From positions 4,773 through 16,585 of the forward strand of contig MGYR01000207.1 of the NCBI GenBank assembly GCA_001801825.1: a stretch of DNA of 11,813 nt. Direction: 5' to 3'. The notes below the pieces were generated by a model that did not search any database, had not been told where the DNA came from, and was given only the letters and a program-made list of their open reading frames with translations. The position numbers and the translations under genes were made by a program. Each line of letters opens with the position of its first letter. Position 1 is the stretch's first letter. Source of the stretch: Gammaproteobacteria bacterium RIFCSPLOWO2_02_FULL_56_15. Its GTDB lineage: Bacteria; Pseudomonadota; Gammaproteobacteria; Eutrophobiales; Eutrophobiaceae. Positions 1-6,912 of this stretch are shown here, piece by piece.

Positions 1-2950
1 TGAGTTCCGCAAGATAATAATCCATCCCTTTGGCAAGTATGGAGCCATTGGTTACAGCAGATGGCATATAAGTGGCACGCCCGACCTCCGTGGCGCCATC
101 CGCAGCATAATCCCGGACCGTGATGAAGCTTAGCTCACCGTCAGCATCCAGAGAGACGGGTATCCCCGGCGATACACAATCCGCTGCATATCCTCTGCAT
201 ACACTCCGGGTTCGCCTGCCAGTATCCACTCCGGTCACTGTTTCGACTTGTTCCTGCCGAAAAACAGTATGGAATTCATAACGTCTGCTATAGGCATAAT
301 GATGATAGATCCGGTAAGCGTCGAGCGCCGCATACTGGTTATCCGACCCTCCGTAAGGTGTGGCGGAAAGTGACGTCGCGCTCACACTAGTAACCCTGCC
401 GAAGGATCCATCCGTCTCGTTCTCCACAATATCGCCCTCTACTATCCCTGTGCTGACAAAATCCGCACCGGTATCGATCAGCGTCGTACTGCTGGGCGTG
501 CTGTTAAGGGCCTGGCCCTCAGAGATTTTTGTGGCACTTACAATCCGATAATACTCCGGGTAGGGGGCATTATAGTCGAAATCTGGAATGTAAGAGGTTG
601 CCATGGTCGTATTGAGCACCTGGGGATTGCTGACCGGGTCATTGGTCACAACCGCCACCGCTGGGGTATAAATGGTAAAACCCTGACCGGCTGCAAAACT
701 GATGGCAGATGGTTGATTGGGGAATTCCTTGGTACCAATCGTGTGTTCATCGATGAGTTCGGTGATCAGCGCCCGGATCCCTGTGGTAGTGTTGTGGATC
801 AGATACTGGTACGGTTTGATAGAGCTGAAGTTGGTGGCCGCGTCATAGAGAATTGATCCGCTGCTGCCGCTGTCTGTGGTTCCGGCAATCCCGGCGGCAA
901 GTTCATCATCATAATTCTGGACCACATCGCCCCGCTTGACGCCGTCGGACACGAAATCGGCATTGCTGTCCGTCAGTATCGTGGTATTGACGCCATCAGT
1001 CACAGTACCATCTATATTCAGATTTTCTATAAAACCTGAATGACATTCCGCCACCTCGGGCACCGACCAGCGGCAGAAGTTTTCCTCTGTCTCAAAAGTC
1101 CGGGATCCCACCGCAGCGAAGTTTTCAAGCTGACTTGTTAAAGTGTCCGCGTAATAATCATCAACATCAGGGAAAGTGGTGCTGTCAAAATTTACGTCGC
1201 CCGAATCAATTACAATGTCCCATTCCAGGTCCATGGACGTGGCAAAAACCATCCCCGGTTGGTGGAAGGCAAGTAAACCCTGGCGGGTATTTTCCACGGC
1301 GTTGAAACGTGGAATGCGATACAGATCACCCATAGTAAAACGATTGTCTTTCCCTCCGCTCAGCTGCACAACAGTAAGCGTAGTTGTCGTAACATCGGTG
1401 ATTTGTCCAAAGGATCCATCAGTGAGATTCTCAACCACTTCACCAGGGTTGATGCCGAGACTGACAAAATTTCTGTTGGTATCTTCCAGTATGAGGTCGG
1501 TACTGCCTGCAGTTGCAGTTCCCATGTTGGAACGAATGCGATAGCTGTCCGAGGCGTCAAAATCACCTGTGTCAAGATCATCCATTTTCCTGGCCCGAAG
1601 CCCCGATGTGCTGACTTCCGCTATTATGCGACTTGAACCATCCATAGCATTTTCAAGTACATCCCCGGCTTTGATGCCCATCCGGATAAAATTCTTGTCC
1701 GTATCTTCCAGAACCAGGCCTGCGCTTCCGGCAGTGGCAGTACCGGAGAGGCTGTCAGTCAGATAGGCGGCAGACTGAGGGACGATGTAGTATTCATCTT
1801 CGTCGTCAAAATCATTCTCCACACCGTGGCTCAATCCGGTTACCGTCAGTGATGTCTGGCTCACCGGGTTGGTTACCTCCGCAAAAGAACCATCGGTAGT
1901 ATTCAGGACGATATCGCCGCTCTCAATACCGGCGGCGACGAAGTCTGCATTAAAATTAACCAGTGTTGTACTGCCAGAAGCCATAACCTCACCCCGGATC
2001 ACCGGTATCGCGGCACGGGCATCAGTGTAGGGACTGAGCCACGGCAGGGCGCCCACATCATCCTGATATTCCGAGAGCATCGCACCGACTTCATTGAGCA
2101 CTCGCCGCCCAACCCCCTGCATCAGTTCCTCGATGGTGACGAACACCAGTCGGTCATTAAAGCTGTCTCCTGTATCATCAGTCCGATCGGAATCGGGGTA
2201 AATAATAAAATCCTGATCGTAATCCGCATTGCTGTAGGTGGCGCCGTCGATGGTCACCTCGTCCAAGAACTCCGTAACAGCCGGCACTGAAGTATTGCGG
2301 TCTTGTCCAGGCAGTGCCGTTCCGGGATCAATGATAATCAATGCAACCCGGTCTGGGATTCCATCGTTGTCACTGTCGAGTACTTCGCCGTTCCTGTCCC
2401 GCACGGTTATCCAGCCGCTGTTGCTATCCAGCAAGGCGGGTGAAATCTCAGGATAATCCGGTGTCTGGTAAACAAGATTGACGGAGACGGCATACCAGAG
2501 ATTGGCACTGCGATTGAGTTTATTGCTATTGCTGGTATCCGAAGTATCGGACGCAGAAATGCGCAAGCCGCCGACCGTGCTGGCATCAATACAGGGGGAG
2601 GGGTAATCTTTCCATGGAAGTTTTCCCAGTAACAGGTTATTACCGACGGGACCACCGTTATAGCAGTCACTGTCGCCGTCATAATTTGGATTCACTGATT
2701 CTTTACGATCCGGCATAGGCAAGGTGCCTGGGTTGACAGGATGGTTGATCGCCCAGCCAATGAGAGCAATCCTTGCCTCCTGCAATGCCTGCGTGGTTGC
2801 CGTGCCATAACGGTGACTGCGGGTTACCGCGTTGATATCCCTTAGCAGGGCATAGCTCACGCCGACGAGTAGCACCAGCATAAAGGCCAGCAGGCCTGCA
2901 CCCTGTTGTTGACCGATTGGTCCATAAAACCTTGGACACTCGTCAGGCAT
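1..2950 (-). CDS. Giant prepilin-like protein with repeated modules, 3' end cut by window edge
   Basis: One open frame of 983 complete codons, read codon by codon from ATG at 2950 without a stop to the left edge. Residues 1-17 form a leader ending QQQG, followed by a hydrophobic helix (about 18-38, AGLLAFMLVLLVGVSYALL) as in type IV prepilins; cleavage after G17 would leave Ala, not Glu, at position +5, as in GspK-type tip pseudopilins. Residues about 45-310 resemble, from memory, an uncharacterised proteobacterial prepilin-like family: ARIALIGWAINHP, PMPDR, GKLPWKD, LWYAVS, ALPGQ and NDRLVFVTIEEL. D192-D200 (DSDNDGIPD) looks like a calcium-binding loop. Residues 327-546, 648-763 and 816-881 hold copies of a repeated module. 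The mature part has six cysteines in three near pairs (96/120, 626/636, 918/925). The gene lies 44 bp after the MshK-like gene in the same operon. Likely a minor or tip pilin with adhesive function; that role is inference. No convincing symbol. Confidence 0.88.
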   Translation of the reverse strand, partial: MPDECPRFYGPIGQQQGAGLLAFMLVLLVGVSYALLRDINAVTRSHRYGTATTQALQEARIALIGWAINHPVNPGTLPMPDRKESVNPNYDGDSDCYNGGPVGNNLLLGKLPWKDYPSPCIDASTVGGLRISASDTSDTSNSNKLNRSANLWYAVSVNLVYQTPDYPEISPALLDSNSGWITVRDRNGEVLDSDNDGIPDRVALIIIDPGTALPGQDRNTSVPAVTEFLDEVTIDGATYSNADYDQDFIIYPDSDRTDDTGDSFNDRLVFVTIEELMQGVGRRVLNEVGAMLSEYQDDVGALPWLSPYTDARAAIPVIRGEVMASGSTTLVNFNADFVAAGIESGDIVLNTTDGSFAEVTNPVSQTSLTVTGLSHGVENDFDDEDEYYIVPQSAAYLTDSLSGTATAGSAGLVLEDTDKNFIRMGIKAGDVLENAMDGSSRIIAEVSTSGLRARKMDDLDTGDFDASDSYRIRSNMGTATAGSTDLILEDTNRNFVSLGINPGEVVENLTDGSFGQITDVTTTTLTVVQLSGGKDNRFTMGDLYRIPRFNAVENTRQGLLAFHQPGMVFATSMDLEWDIVIDSGDVNFDSTTFPDVDDYYADTLTSQLENFAAVGSRTFETEENFCRWSVPEVAECHSGFIENLNIDGTVTDGVNTTILTDSNADFVSDGVKRGDVVQNYDDELAAGIAGTTDSGSSGSILYDAATNFSSIKPYQYLIHNTTTGIRALITELIDEHTIGTKEFPNQPSAISFAAGQGFTIYTPAVAVVTNDPVSNPQVLNTTMATSYIPDFDYNAPYPEYYRIVSATKISEGQALNSTPSSTTLIDTGADFVSTGIVEGDIVENETDGSFGRVTSVSATSLSATPYGGSDNQYAALDAYRIYHHYAYSRRYEFHTVFRQEQVETVTGVDTGRRTRSVCRGYAADCVSPGIPVSLDADGELSFITVRDYAADGATEVGRATYMPSAVTNGSILAKGMDYYLAEL
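308..505 (-). repeat. Module F in the giant pilin
   Basis: Residues 816-881 form a complete copy: SSTTLIDTGADFVSTGI, VEGDIVENETDGSFGRVTSV, then GGSDNQY and LDAYRI. It is separated from the A-C block by about 270 residues, so the modules are dispersed insertions as well as a tandem run. Confidence 0.78.
662..1009 (-). repeat. Partial module D and diverged module E in the giant pilin
   Basis: Residues 648-682 match only the first half of the module (NTTILTDSNADFVSDGVKRG, then DVVQN) and break off where TDGSFG is expected. Residues 690-763 are a more distant copy: LYDAATNF replaces LxDxxADF, HNTTTG replaces NxTDG, and a run ending FAAGQGFTIYTP replaces the xxDxYRI end. Module E is assigned with less certainty than A, B, C and F. 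Confidence 0.6.
1313..1972 (-). repeat. Three tandem protein modules (A-C) in the giant pilin
   Basis: Residues 327-390, 403-475 and 477-546 are diverged copies of one module. The shared pattern is STTLxDxxADFV, xxGIxxGDxVxN, then TDGSFGxVT, a stretch ending TLTV, xLSGGxxNxF and xxDxYRI. Copies B and C both open with GTATAGS and share LEDTxxNF, so they are the closest pair. The copies differ at many codons, so the duplication is old rather than a slipped-strand array. The alternating hydrophobic pattern and the G-D and D-G-S turns suggest small beta domains; that fold is inference. Confidence 0.8.
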
Positions 2951-2958
2951 GTGTGAGT

Positions 2959-2962
2959 TCCC
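2959..2962 (-). promoter_or_regulatory. Weak ribosome binding site before the giant pilin
   Basis: GGGA on the minus strand lies 8 nt before the ATG at 2950. This supports that ATG over an in-frame GTG at 2974, which has no better site. The 44-bp gap after the MshK-like stop shows no hairpin with a T run and no clear promoter, so the gene is probably read from the upstream operon transcript. Confidence 0.4.
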
Positions 2963-2994
2963 AGAACCTGTCACAGACGCCCAACCGGGATGGG

Positions 2995-3501
2995 CTAGTC
3001 CGCTTGGCCCGTTGCTTGCGGTTGCAGATCTTCCGAAAGATCGATCTTGCGATCCGTCGCCGGATCATAGCTCTCGCCCACCCTCAGCCGGATCACGGAC
3101 TGATTTCCACTAATACTCATTTCCACACTGTCCGCACCGATGCGGGTTTCCGGCACCTGGATATCCTGGGCAGCGATATTACCCTCGTAGGTGTTACTGT
3201 CATTGACCCATGCGGTGCTCGCACCTCCGCCCCGGTATACCACACCCTTGAGGGTGATGGCATTGAGCGGTGCCTGCTCTTGCACGGTATCGTTGATCAC
3301 AAGTTCCTCATCTCTGACCTCTACCTCGATCTCCGTTCCGGCCCGGCGCATGGCATCCAGCCGTTCACGCTGTGCCGGGCTGGTGAACAGCCGACCGAAG
3401 CTTTCCGCGCCCTGGACAGGCAATCCTGACTGCAATCCAAGCAACAGGACGATACTGGTTTGAACCAGGTATCCGGGACATCTGATAGTTTGCATTGGCA
3501 T
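2995..3501 (-). CDS. MshK-like exported pilus-biogenesis protein
   Basis: A 168-residue protein with a signal-peptide-like N-terminus (hydrophobic VQTSIVLLLGLQSG at about 13-26, likely cut near Ala32, before ESFGRLFTS). There is no lipobox cysteine at the cleavage region. The mature part begins GRLFTSPAQRERLDAMRR and then has a compact beta-rich segment, ITLKGVVYRGGGASTAWVN (82-100), typical from memory of small periplasmic proteins encoded after MshJ/PilO-like genes, followed by LRVGESYDPATDRKIDL. It probably acts in the periplasm linking the inner-membrane I/J complex to the secretin, like PilP; this is inferred from position and motif. The start at 3501 is chosen over a longer upstream ATG (3561) because a GAGG site sits 7 nt before it and the longer form would overlap MshJ and bury the signal peptide. 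An ATG at 3495 is a close alternative. Confidence 0.75.
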   Translation of the reverse strand: MPMQTIRCPGYLVQTSIVLLLGLQSGLPVQGAESFGRLFTSPAQRERLDAMRRAGTEIEVEVRDEELVINDTVQEQAPLNAITLKGVVYRGGGASTAWVNDSNTYEGNIAAQDIQVPETRIGADSVEMSISGNQSVIRLRVGESYDPATDRKIDLSEDLQPQATGQAD

Positions 3502-3503
3502 CT

Positions 3504-4127
3504 CTATACCTCGATATCCAGACCGCTCGCCAGTCTCAATGTGAGCCAGTCCAGACTGCATTCGGCAGTCACATTGCTGCGGTTGGCATCCGAGTTTGAA
3601 TCGTCCACAACGTTATTGTTCAGCCGGCAGGACGAAACCGTGAAACTGCCCAGAGCCTGTCGATTCAGCGCTTCCAGGAGATTGAACAAATCCCCTTCAT
3701 GCAGCAGTTGCATATTGAGTCGCATAGTGCTGCGAAACAGGCCGTAGCTGCTCAGGTTAACCGCAAAGGATGGCGCATAAGGTTTCTGCGATTCGATGGT
3801 ATAACTCAGCCCGGACAGTTTCAGGCTGCTACCGAGATCCCGCAGCACCTCTAACCAGTCCAGCCGGTGTTCCTCACCGATAATACCCTGCTGGTGCAGT
3901 TCCCGGAAGCTCGGAAAATACTCGATGATCAGCCGCTCTTCCTCATCCACCGCCAGATACCGCCGGCTGATATTCTGGAACTCTGCGTTGTTCCGGTTGA
4001 ATTCCTGCTGCATGACTGACTTGAAATAAATACTGCCGACAACCAAGCCACTACTGATGATAATACTGACCACCAGCCCGATCAGCGCATTCCGGATAAC
4101 GGACCAGTCTATGGTTTCAGATCGCAT
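3504..4127 (-). CDS. mshJ: MshJ-like (PilO-like) bitopic inner-membrane protein
   Basis: A 207-residue protein with a short cytoplasmic N-terminus (MRSETIDWSVIRN), one membrane helix (about 14-35) and a periplasmic domain that starts with a helical, probably coiled-coil stretch (about 36-80). The topology and size match PilO/MshJ proteins, which pair with PilN/MshI-type proteins to align the platform and secretin. Two periplasmic cysteines, C167 and C190, could form a disulfide. The open frame extends upstream to 4355, but the first 76 residues would be an out-of-frame shadow of the MshI gene. The ATG at 4127 has GGGAG 6 nt before it and is directly followed by the hydrophobic helix. It overlaps the end of the MshI-like gene by 11 bp. 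Sequence identity to MshJ is low by eye, so the name rests mainly on topology and context. Confidence 0.72.
   Translation of the reverse strand: MRSETIDWSVIRNALIGLVVSIIISSGLVVGSIYFKSVMQQEFNRNNAEFQNISRRYLAVDEEERLIIEYFPSFRELHQQGIIGEEHRLDWLEVLRDLGSSLKLSGLSYTIESQKPYAPSFAVNLSSYGLFRSTMRLNMQLLHEGDLFNLLEALNRQALGSFTVSSCRLNNNVVDDSNSDANRSNVTAECSLDWLTLRLASGLDIEV
3509..3512 (-). promoter_or_regulatory. Ribosome binding site deciding the MshK-like start
   Basis: GAGG on the minus strand, 7 nt before ATG 3501. It lies inside the last codons of the MshJ-like gene, whose TAG is at 3504-3506, so translation of the two genes is probably coupled. Confidence 0.65.
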
Positions 4128-5724
4128 TTCCGACTCCCATAACCAGACGGATGGAAAACGTCGCTTCGGTTGCGACTGATTGGGTGTTCCCCTGCAGATT
4201 AACCGTGGAACTGACATCGATGGGCAGTTTGATGATGCGGATGTCATATACCGCATTCTGTGTGCGCAGGATCTCGGTAAACTCGTTGATGGTAGCGATG
4301 CCCTCGCGGTAATCACCATCGAAATTTTCGAGATGGGCGTTGAACATGGCCACATGGTAAAACGAGTATTGTGGTCCAGCGACGGGGGCTGTAATCGGTG
4401 ATTGCGGTTGAATACCGCTCAGAGGCTTATCGTCCCCCATCGCCTGATCCGGGTTGGTGGTCGCTATCCACTCGATATTCTCTAACCGGATCGAAGGGAA
4501 TCTTTCCAGCGCGTTGCTGATAGCCTGCACTGTAGGTAAAGGCGTGCTCTTGTGGTCTTTAAGGGTCTGAACAATCTCCACCGCTACCTTCAACTCCGCC
4601 GGCTCGACCGGTGTCTGGGGCAACCTGGATCGGGCCTGCTCATATCGTTGTGTGTAAAACAGGGTCTTCTGTTCAGCAGCCAGGCTATCCTGTTTCAAAG
4701 TAAGCGCATCCATGAAATTCAGACCGGTCCAGACGGCACAACTCGCGAACAAGATCACGCCGGCCGCAATCATCGAATGGTGCATCCGCCGCAAGCTGAA
4801 ATAGCGCCGATCCTGACCGGTGGCATAACGATTGGCCGGTGGTTTCTTCAGGAATTCATGGACAAACAACTGGTCGCAGAAGGGTGTGTTTACACGGCGT
4901 GGAAGCCCGGATTTCTCCAACAAGGTATTCAGGTCGAGATATTGATAACGGACCATGTGCGAGTCATGGAATGCCTTTTGCAGATCCGTCAGTAACTCTC
5001 CGGCCATCAGGAAATAGATTTCGAGTGGCGAGTCTTCCGATGTCAAACGCAGGCTGTTCAGATACCGCATGATCTTATCCACTTCCTCAGTGATATGGGG
5101 TACATAGGAAGTAGTGCCGAAACGGGGCATTTGTACCAGGCGGCTGACCCGGAATTCATTCTTGTAGAAAAAGGTCTGTCGCAGACCGCTGATGCTTTGG
5201 AGGGAGACAATCAGGATCTGGTCGGAGCTCGCTGTAAAAAACCCCAACAAAGACTGGGTGAACAACGGTAGCGAGTTGATACCCGCCAGAGGCACCTTGT
5301 GCCTGTCCAGCAGTTTTACCCAAGGGGTGATCAGCTCTGGATTGGTAATGGCGCTAAGGAAGATTCGGTCATCCCGGCGGCCCCGCTCCTCACGTCCTTT
5401 GACCTCGGTGCTGACGTAGGCAGTATCGTGAAAAAGGCGGTTGATCTTTCTTTGCAACAGTGCCTGCCGGTCGGATCCAAATACATGGGGAATGGTTTCC
5501 CGCTTGTACTCCTCTTCATATACGTCCATGAGGATATGACAGGTCTCTCTGGGTGTCTCCAGCAGATAACGCTCGAAGGCCTGCCTGCCTTCCTCATTCA
5601 CATCGAACATGTAGGAACTGCCGATGGCGCCCTTGTGCCAGTGATATACCGCAGCTTTGTAGGTGCTGAGGAATAGCACCCGCCGGTTATTCAGCTCAGA
5701 AGTCGATATTAGAGATGAGATCAT
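4117..5724 (-). CDS. mshI: MshI-like pilus biogenesis protein (PilM-like plus PilN-like)
   Basis: A 535-residue protein. Residues about 13-290 form a soluble domain with the pattern RRVLFLS, AVYHWHKG, RYLLETPRET, IPHVFGSDRQALLQRKINRL and GRRDDRIFLSAITNPE, as in the cytoplasmic PilM-like part of MshI-type proteins. A basic stretch (QDRRYFSLRRMHH) precedes one membrane helix (about 316-337). Residues 340-535 form a periplasmic domain with a helical segment and a ferredoxin-like-fold candidate (about 395-530), like PilN. The protein therefore seems to combine PilM and PilN roles in one chain, tethering the platform and ATPase to the periplasmic frame with MshJ. The ATG at 5724 overlaps the platform gene by 29 bp with only a weak GGG-type site; no better in-frame ATG exists before residue 39. 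Phosphate-binding motifs of the actin fold are not evident. Confidence 0.77.
   Translation of the reverse strand: MISSLISTSELNNRRVLFLSTYKAAVYHWHKGAIGSSYMFDVNEEGRQAFERYLLETPRETCHILMDVYEEEYKRETIPHVFGSDRQALLQRKINRLFHDTAYVSTEVKGREERGRRDDRIFLSAITNPELITPWVKLLDRHKVPLAGINSLPLFTQSLLGFFTASSDQILIVSLQSISGLRQTFFYKNEFRVSRLVQMPRFGTTSYVPHITEEVDKIMRYLNSLRLTSEDSPLEIYFLMAGELLTDLQKAFHDSHMVRYQYLDLNTLLEKSGLPRRVNTPFCDQLFVHEFLKKPPANRYATGQDRRYFSLRRMHHSMIAAGVILFASCAVWTGLNFMDALTLKQDSLAAEQKTLFYTQRYEQARSRLPQTPVEPAELKVAVEIVQTLKDHKSTPLPTVQAISNALERFPSIRLENIEWIATTNPDQAMGDDKPLSGIQPQSPITAPVAGPQYSFYHVAMFNAHLENFDGDYREGIATINEFTEILRTQNAVYDIRIIKLPIDVSSTVNLQGNTQSVATEATFSIRLVMGVGNAI
4134..4138 (-). promoter_or_regulatory. Ribosome binding site deciding the MshJ-like start
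   Basis: GGGAG on the minus strand, 6 nt before ATG 4127, within the coding end of the MshI-like gene. It supports the short start and rejects the long one at 4355. Confidence 0.65.
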
Positions 5725-6901
5725 AGATAGGACCCAGAACCGAAAACATTACCCAGCCGATAATTCCACCCAGCCCGACAGTCATCGCGGGGCCGATCAT
5801 GGTCTGCAGACGCTCCAAGGATTCCCGGACATCCCGGGTATAGAAATACGAGATATTTTCCAGTGATTCCTCCAGTCCCCCGGTAGTCTCACCGACCACG
5901 ATCATCCGTAACACCAGCGGGGGGAAAAGTCCGGTTGCAGCGAAGCTCTTGCTCAGGCTTCCACCGTCCATAATGCGCTGACCGACCTCTCGCATGGCCG
6001 CGGAGACTACCCGATTCTCGGCAATTTCCTCGGAAGTCCTGATGCAATCAATAATGGTGATCCCAGATGCGTACATCATCGCGAAATACCCGGCGATCCT
6101 GGAGAGGATGATCTTCTTGAGAATCGGGCCGATGATCGGCAGCCTGAGCTTAATCCGGTCCAGTTCCGTACGGAATCCAGGGCTCACCCTCGTCATCACC
6201 ACGGCCAGGACCACCAACAGGATGGGCACTGAAATAATAATATACCAATAATTGACGAAGGCATCCGAGGTCATGAGCAGCACCCGCGTGTGCATGGGCA
6301 GCTCCTTGCCCATGGTGGTCACAAACTTGAGCAATTCGGGAACCAGGTAGGTCATGAGAAAGATGATCACGCCAATAACCACGGTTCCGACGAAAGCCGG
6401 GTACATGATCAGTTTCTTGGTCTGAGAGGCCTGCTCATCCTGCCACTTCAGGCTTTCAATCAATTTCGCGAAAACCACATTGATCTCGCCGGTCTGCTCA
6501 CCAGCGCGGATCAGATTGCAGAACACATTGCTGAATACGCCAGGGTATTCCTTCATCGCCTCGGACAGGGTTTTGCCGCCTTCAATGGCTTCACCCACTC
6601 CGGAAACGATCTCACGCATCCTGGGATTGTCGGTCGAATCCCGCAGATCGGACAGGCTTTCGAGTATGGGCACGCCCGCCCGGGTAGTCTGCTCCAGATG
6701 AAAACAGAACATGATCAGATCCCGCCGGGGGATCCCTCTTCCGGAGGCTCGCTGCCTGGGTGACCTGATTTCCTTGTAATTGATCAGGTCCAGACGTAGC
6801 TTGCGTAAGCGCATCTCCAGGTCGGCGATATTAATCGCCTCGCCCTGTCCATTGTGAATGCGGCCTTCCGGGTCAATCGCCTTGTACTGATAATATTCCA
6901 T
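5696..6901 (-). CDS. mshG: MshG-type (GspF/PilC family) inner-membrane platform protein
   Basis: A 401-residue protein, the usual length for GspF/PilC/MshG. It has the N-terminal YQYKAIDPEGRIHNG motif, then two T2SSF domains: residues about 65-185 with LIRAGEQTGEINVVFAKL (130-147), and about 265-390 with VVGETTGGLEESLENIS (335-351). Membrane segments lie at about 163-192, 218-238 and 368-392. The protein sits in the inner membrane, contacts the MshE hexamer and transmits its rotation to pilin insertion. It starts 11 bp after the mshE stop, with an AGG 7 nt before the ATG, and its end overlaps the MshI-like gene. Assignment to the MshG rather than PilC or GspF subgroup depends on its msh-like neighbours. 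Confidence 0.93.
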   Translation of the reverse strand: MEYYQYKAIDPEGRIHNGQGEAINIADLEMRLRKLRLDLINYKEIRSPRQRASGRGIPRRDLIMFCFHLEQTTRAGVPILESLSDLRDSTDNPRMREIVSGVGEAIEGGKTLSEAMKEYPGVFSNVFCNLIRAGEQTGEINVVFAKLIESLKWQDEQASQTKKLIMYPAFVGTVVIGVIIFLMTYLVPELLKFVTTMGKELPMHTRVLLMTSDAFVNYWYIIISVPILLVVLAVVMTRVSPGFRTELDRIKLRLPIIGPILKKIILSRIAGYFAMMYASGITIIDCIRTSEEIAENRVVSAAMREVGQRIMDGGSLSKSFAATGLFPPLVLRMIVVGETTGGLEESLENISYFYTRDVRESLERLQTMIGPAMTVGLGGIIGWVMFSVLGPIYDLISNIDF

Positions 6902-6912
6902 ACCGCAGCCTG

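Noticed and set aside
1313..1972. Repeat block considered as a mobile or CRISPR-like DNA repeat
   Set aside because: The similarity is clear in protein but diverged in DNA, with units of about 200 bp and no short palindromic repeat-spacer pattern.
1..2950. Suspected pseudogene or non-coding stretch because short ORFs appear on both strands
   Set aside because: The minus-strand frame from 2950 was translated throughout and contains no stop or frame break; the small ORFs are shadows of it.
2917..3429. Plus-strand ORF of 170 codons
   Set aside because: It runs opposite the MshK-like gene, which has a signal peptide, a proper start site and operon context; the plus-strand product has no recognisable pattern.
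4128..4355. Long upstream extension of the MshJ-like reading frame
   Set aside because: It lies in another frame within the MshI gene, has no ribosome binding site and would place a Ser/Pro-rich stretch before the membrane helix.
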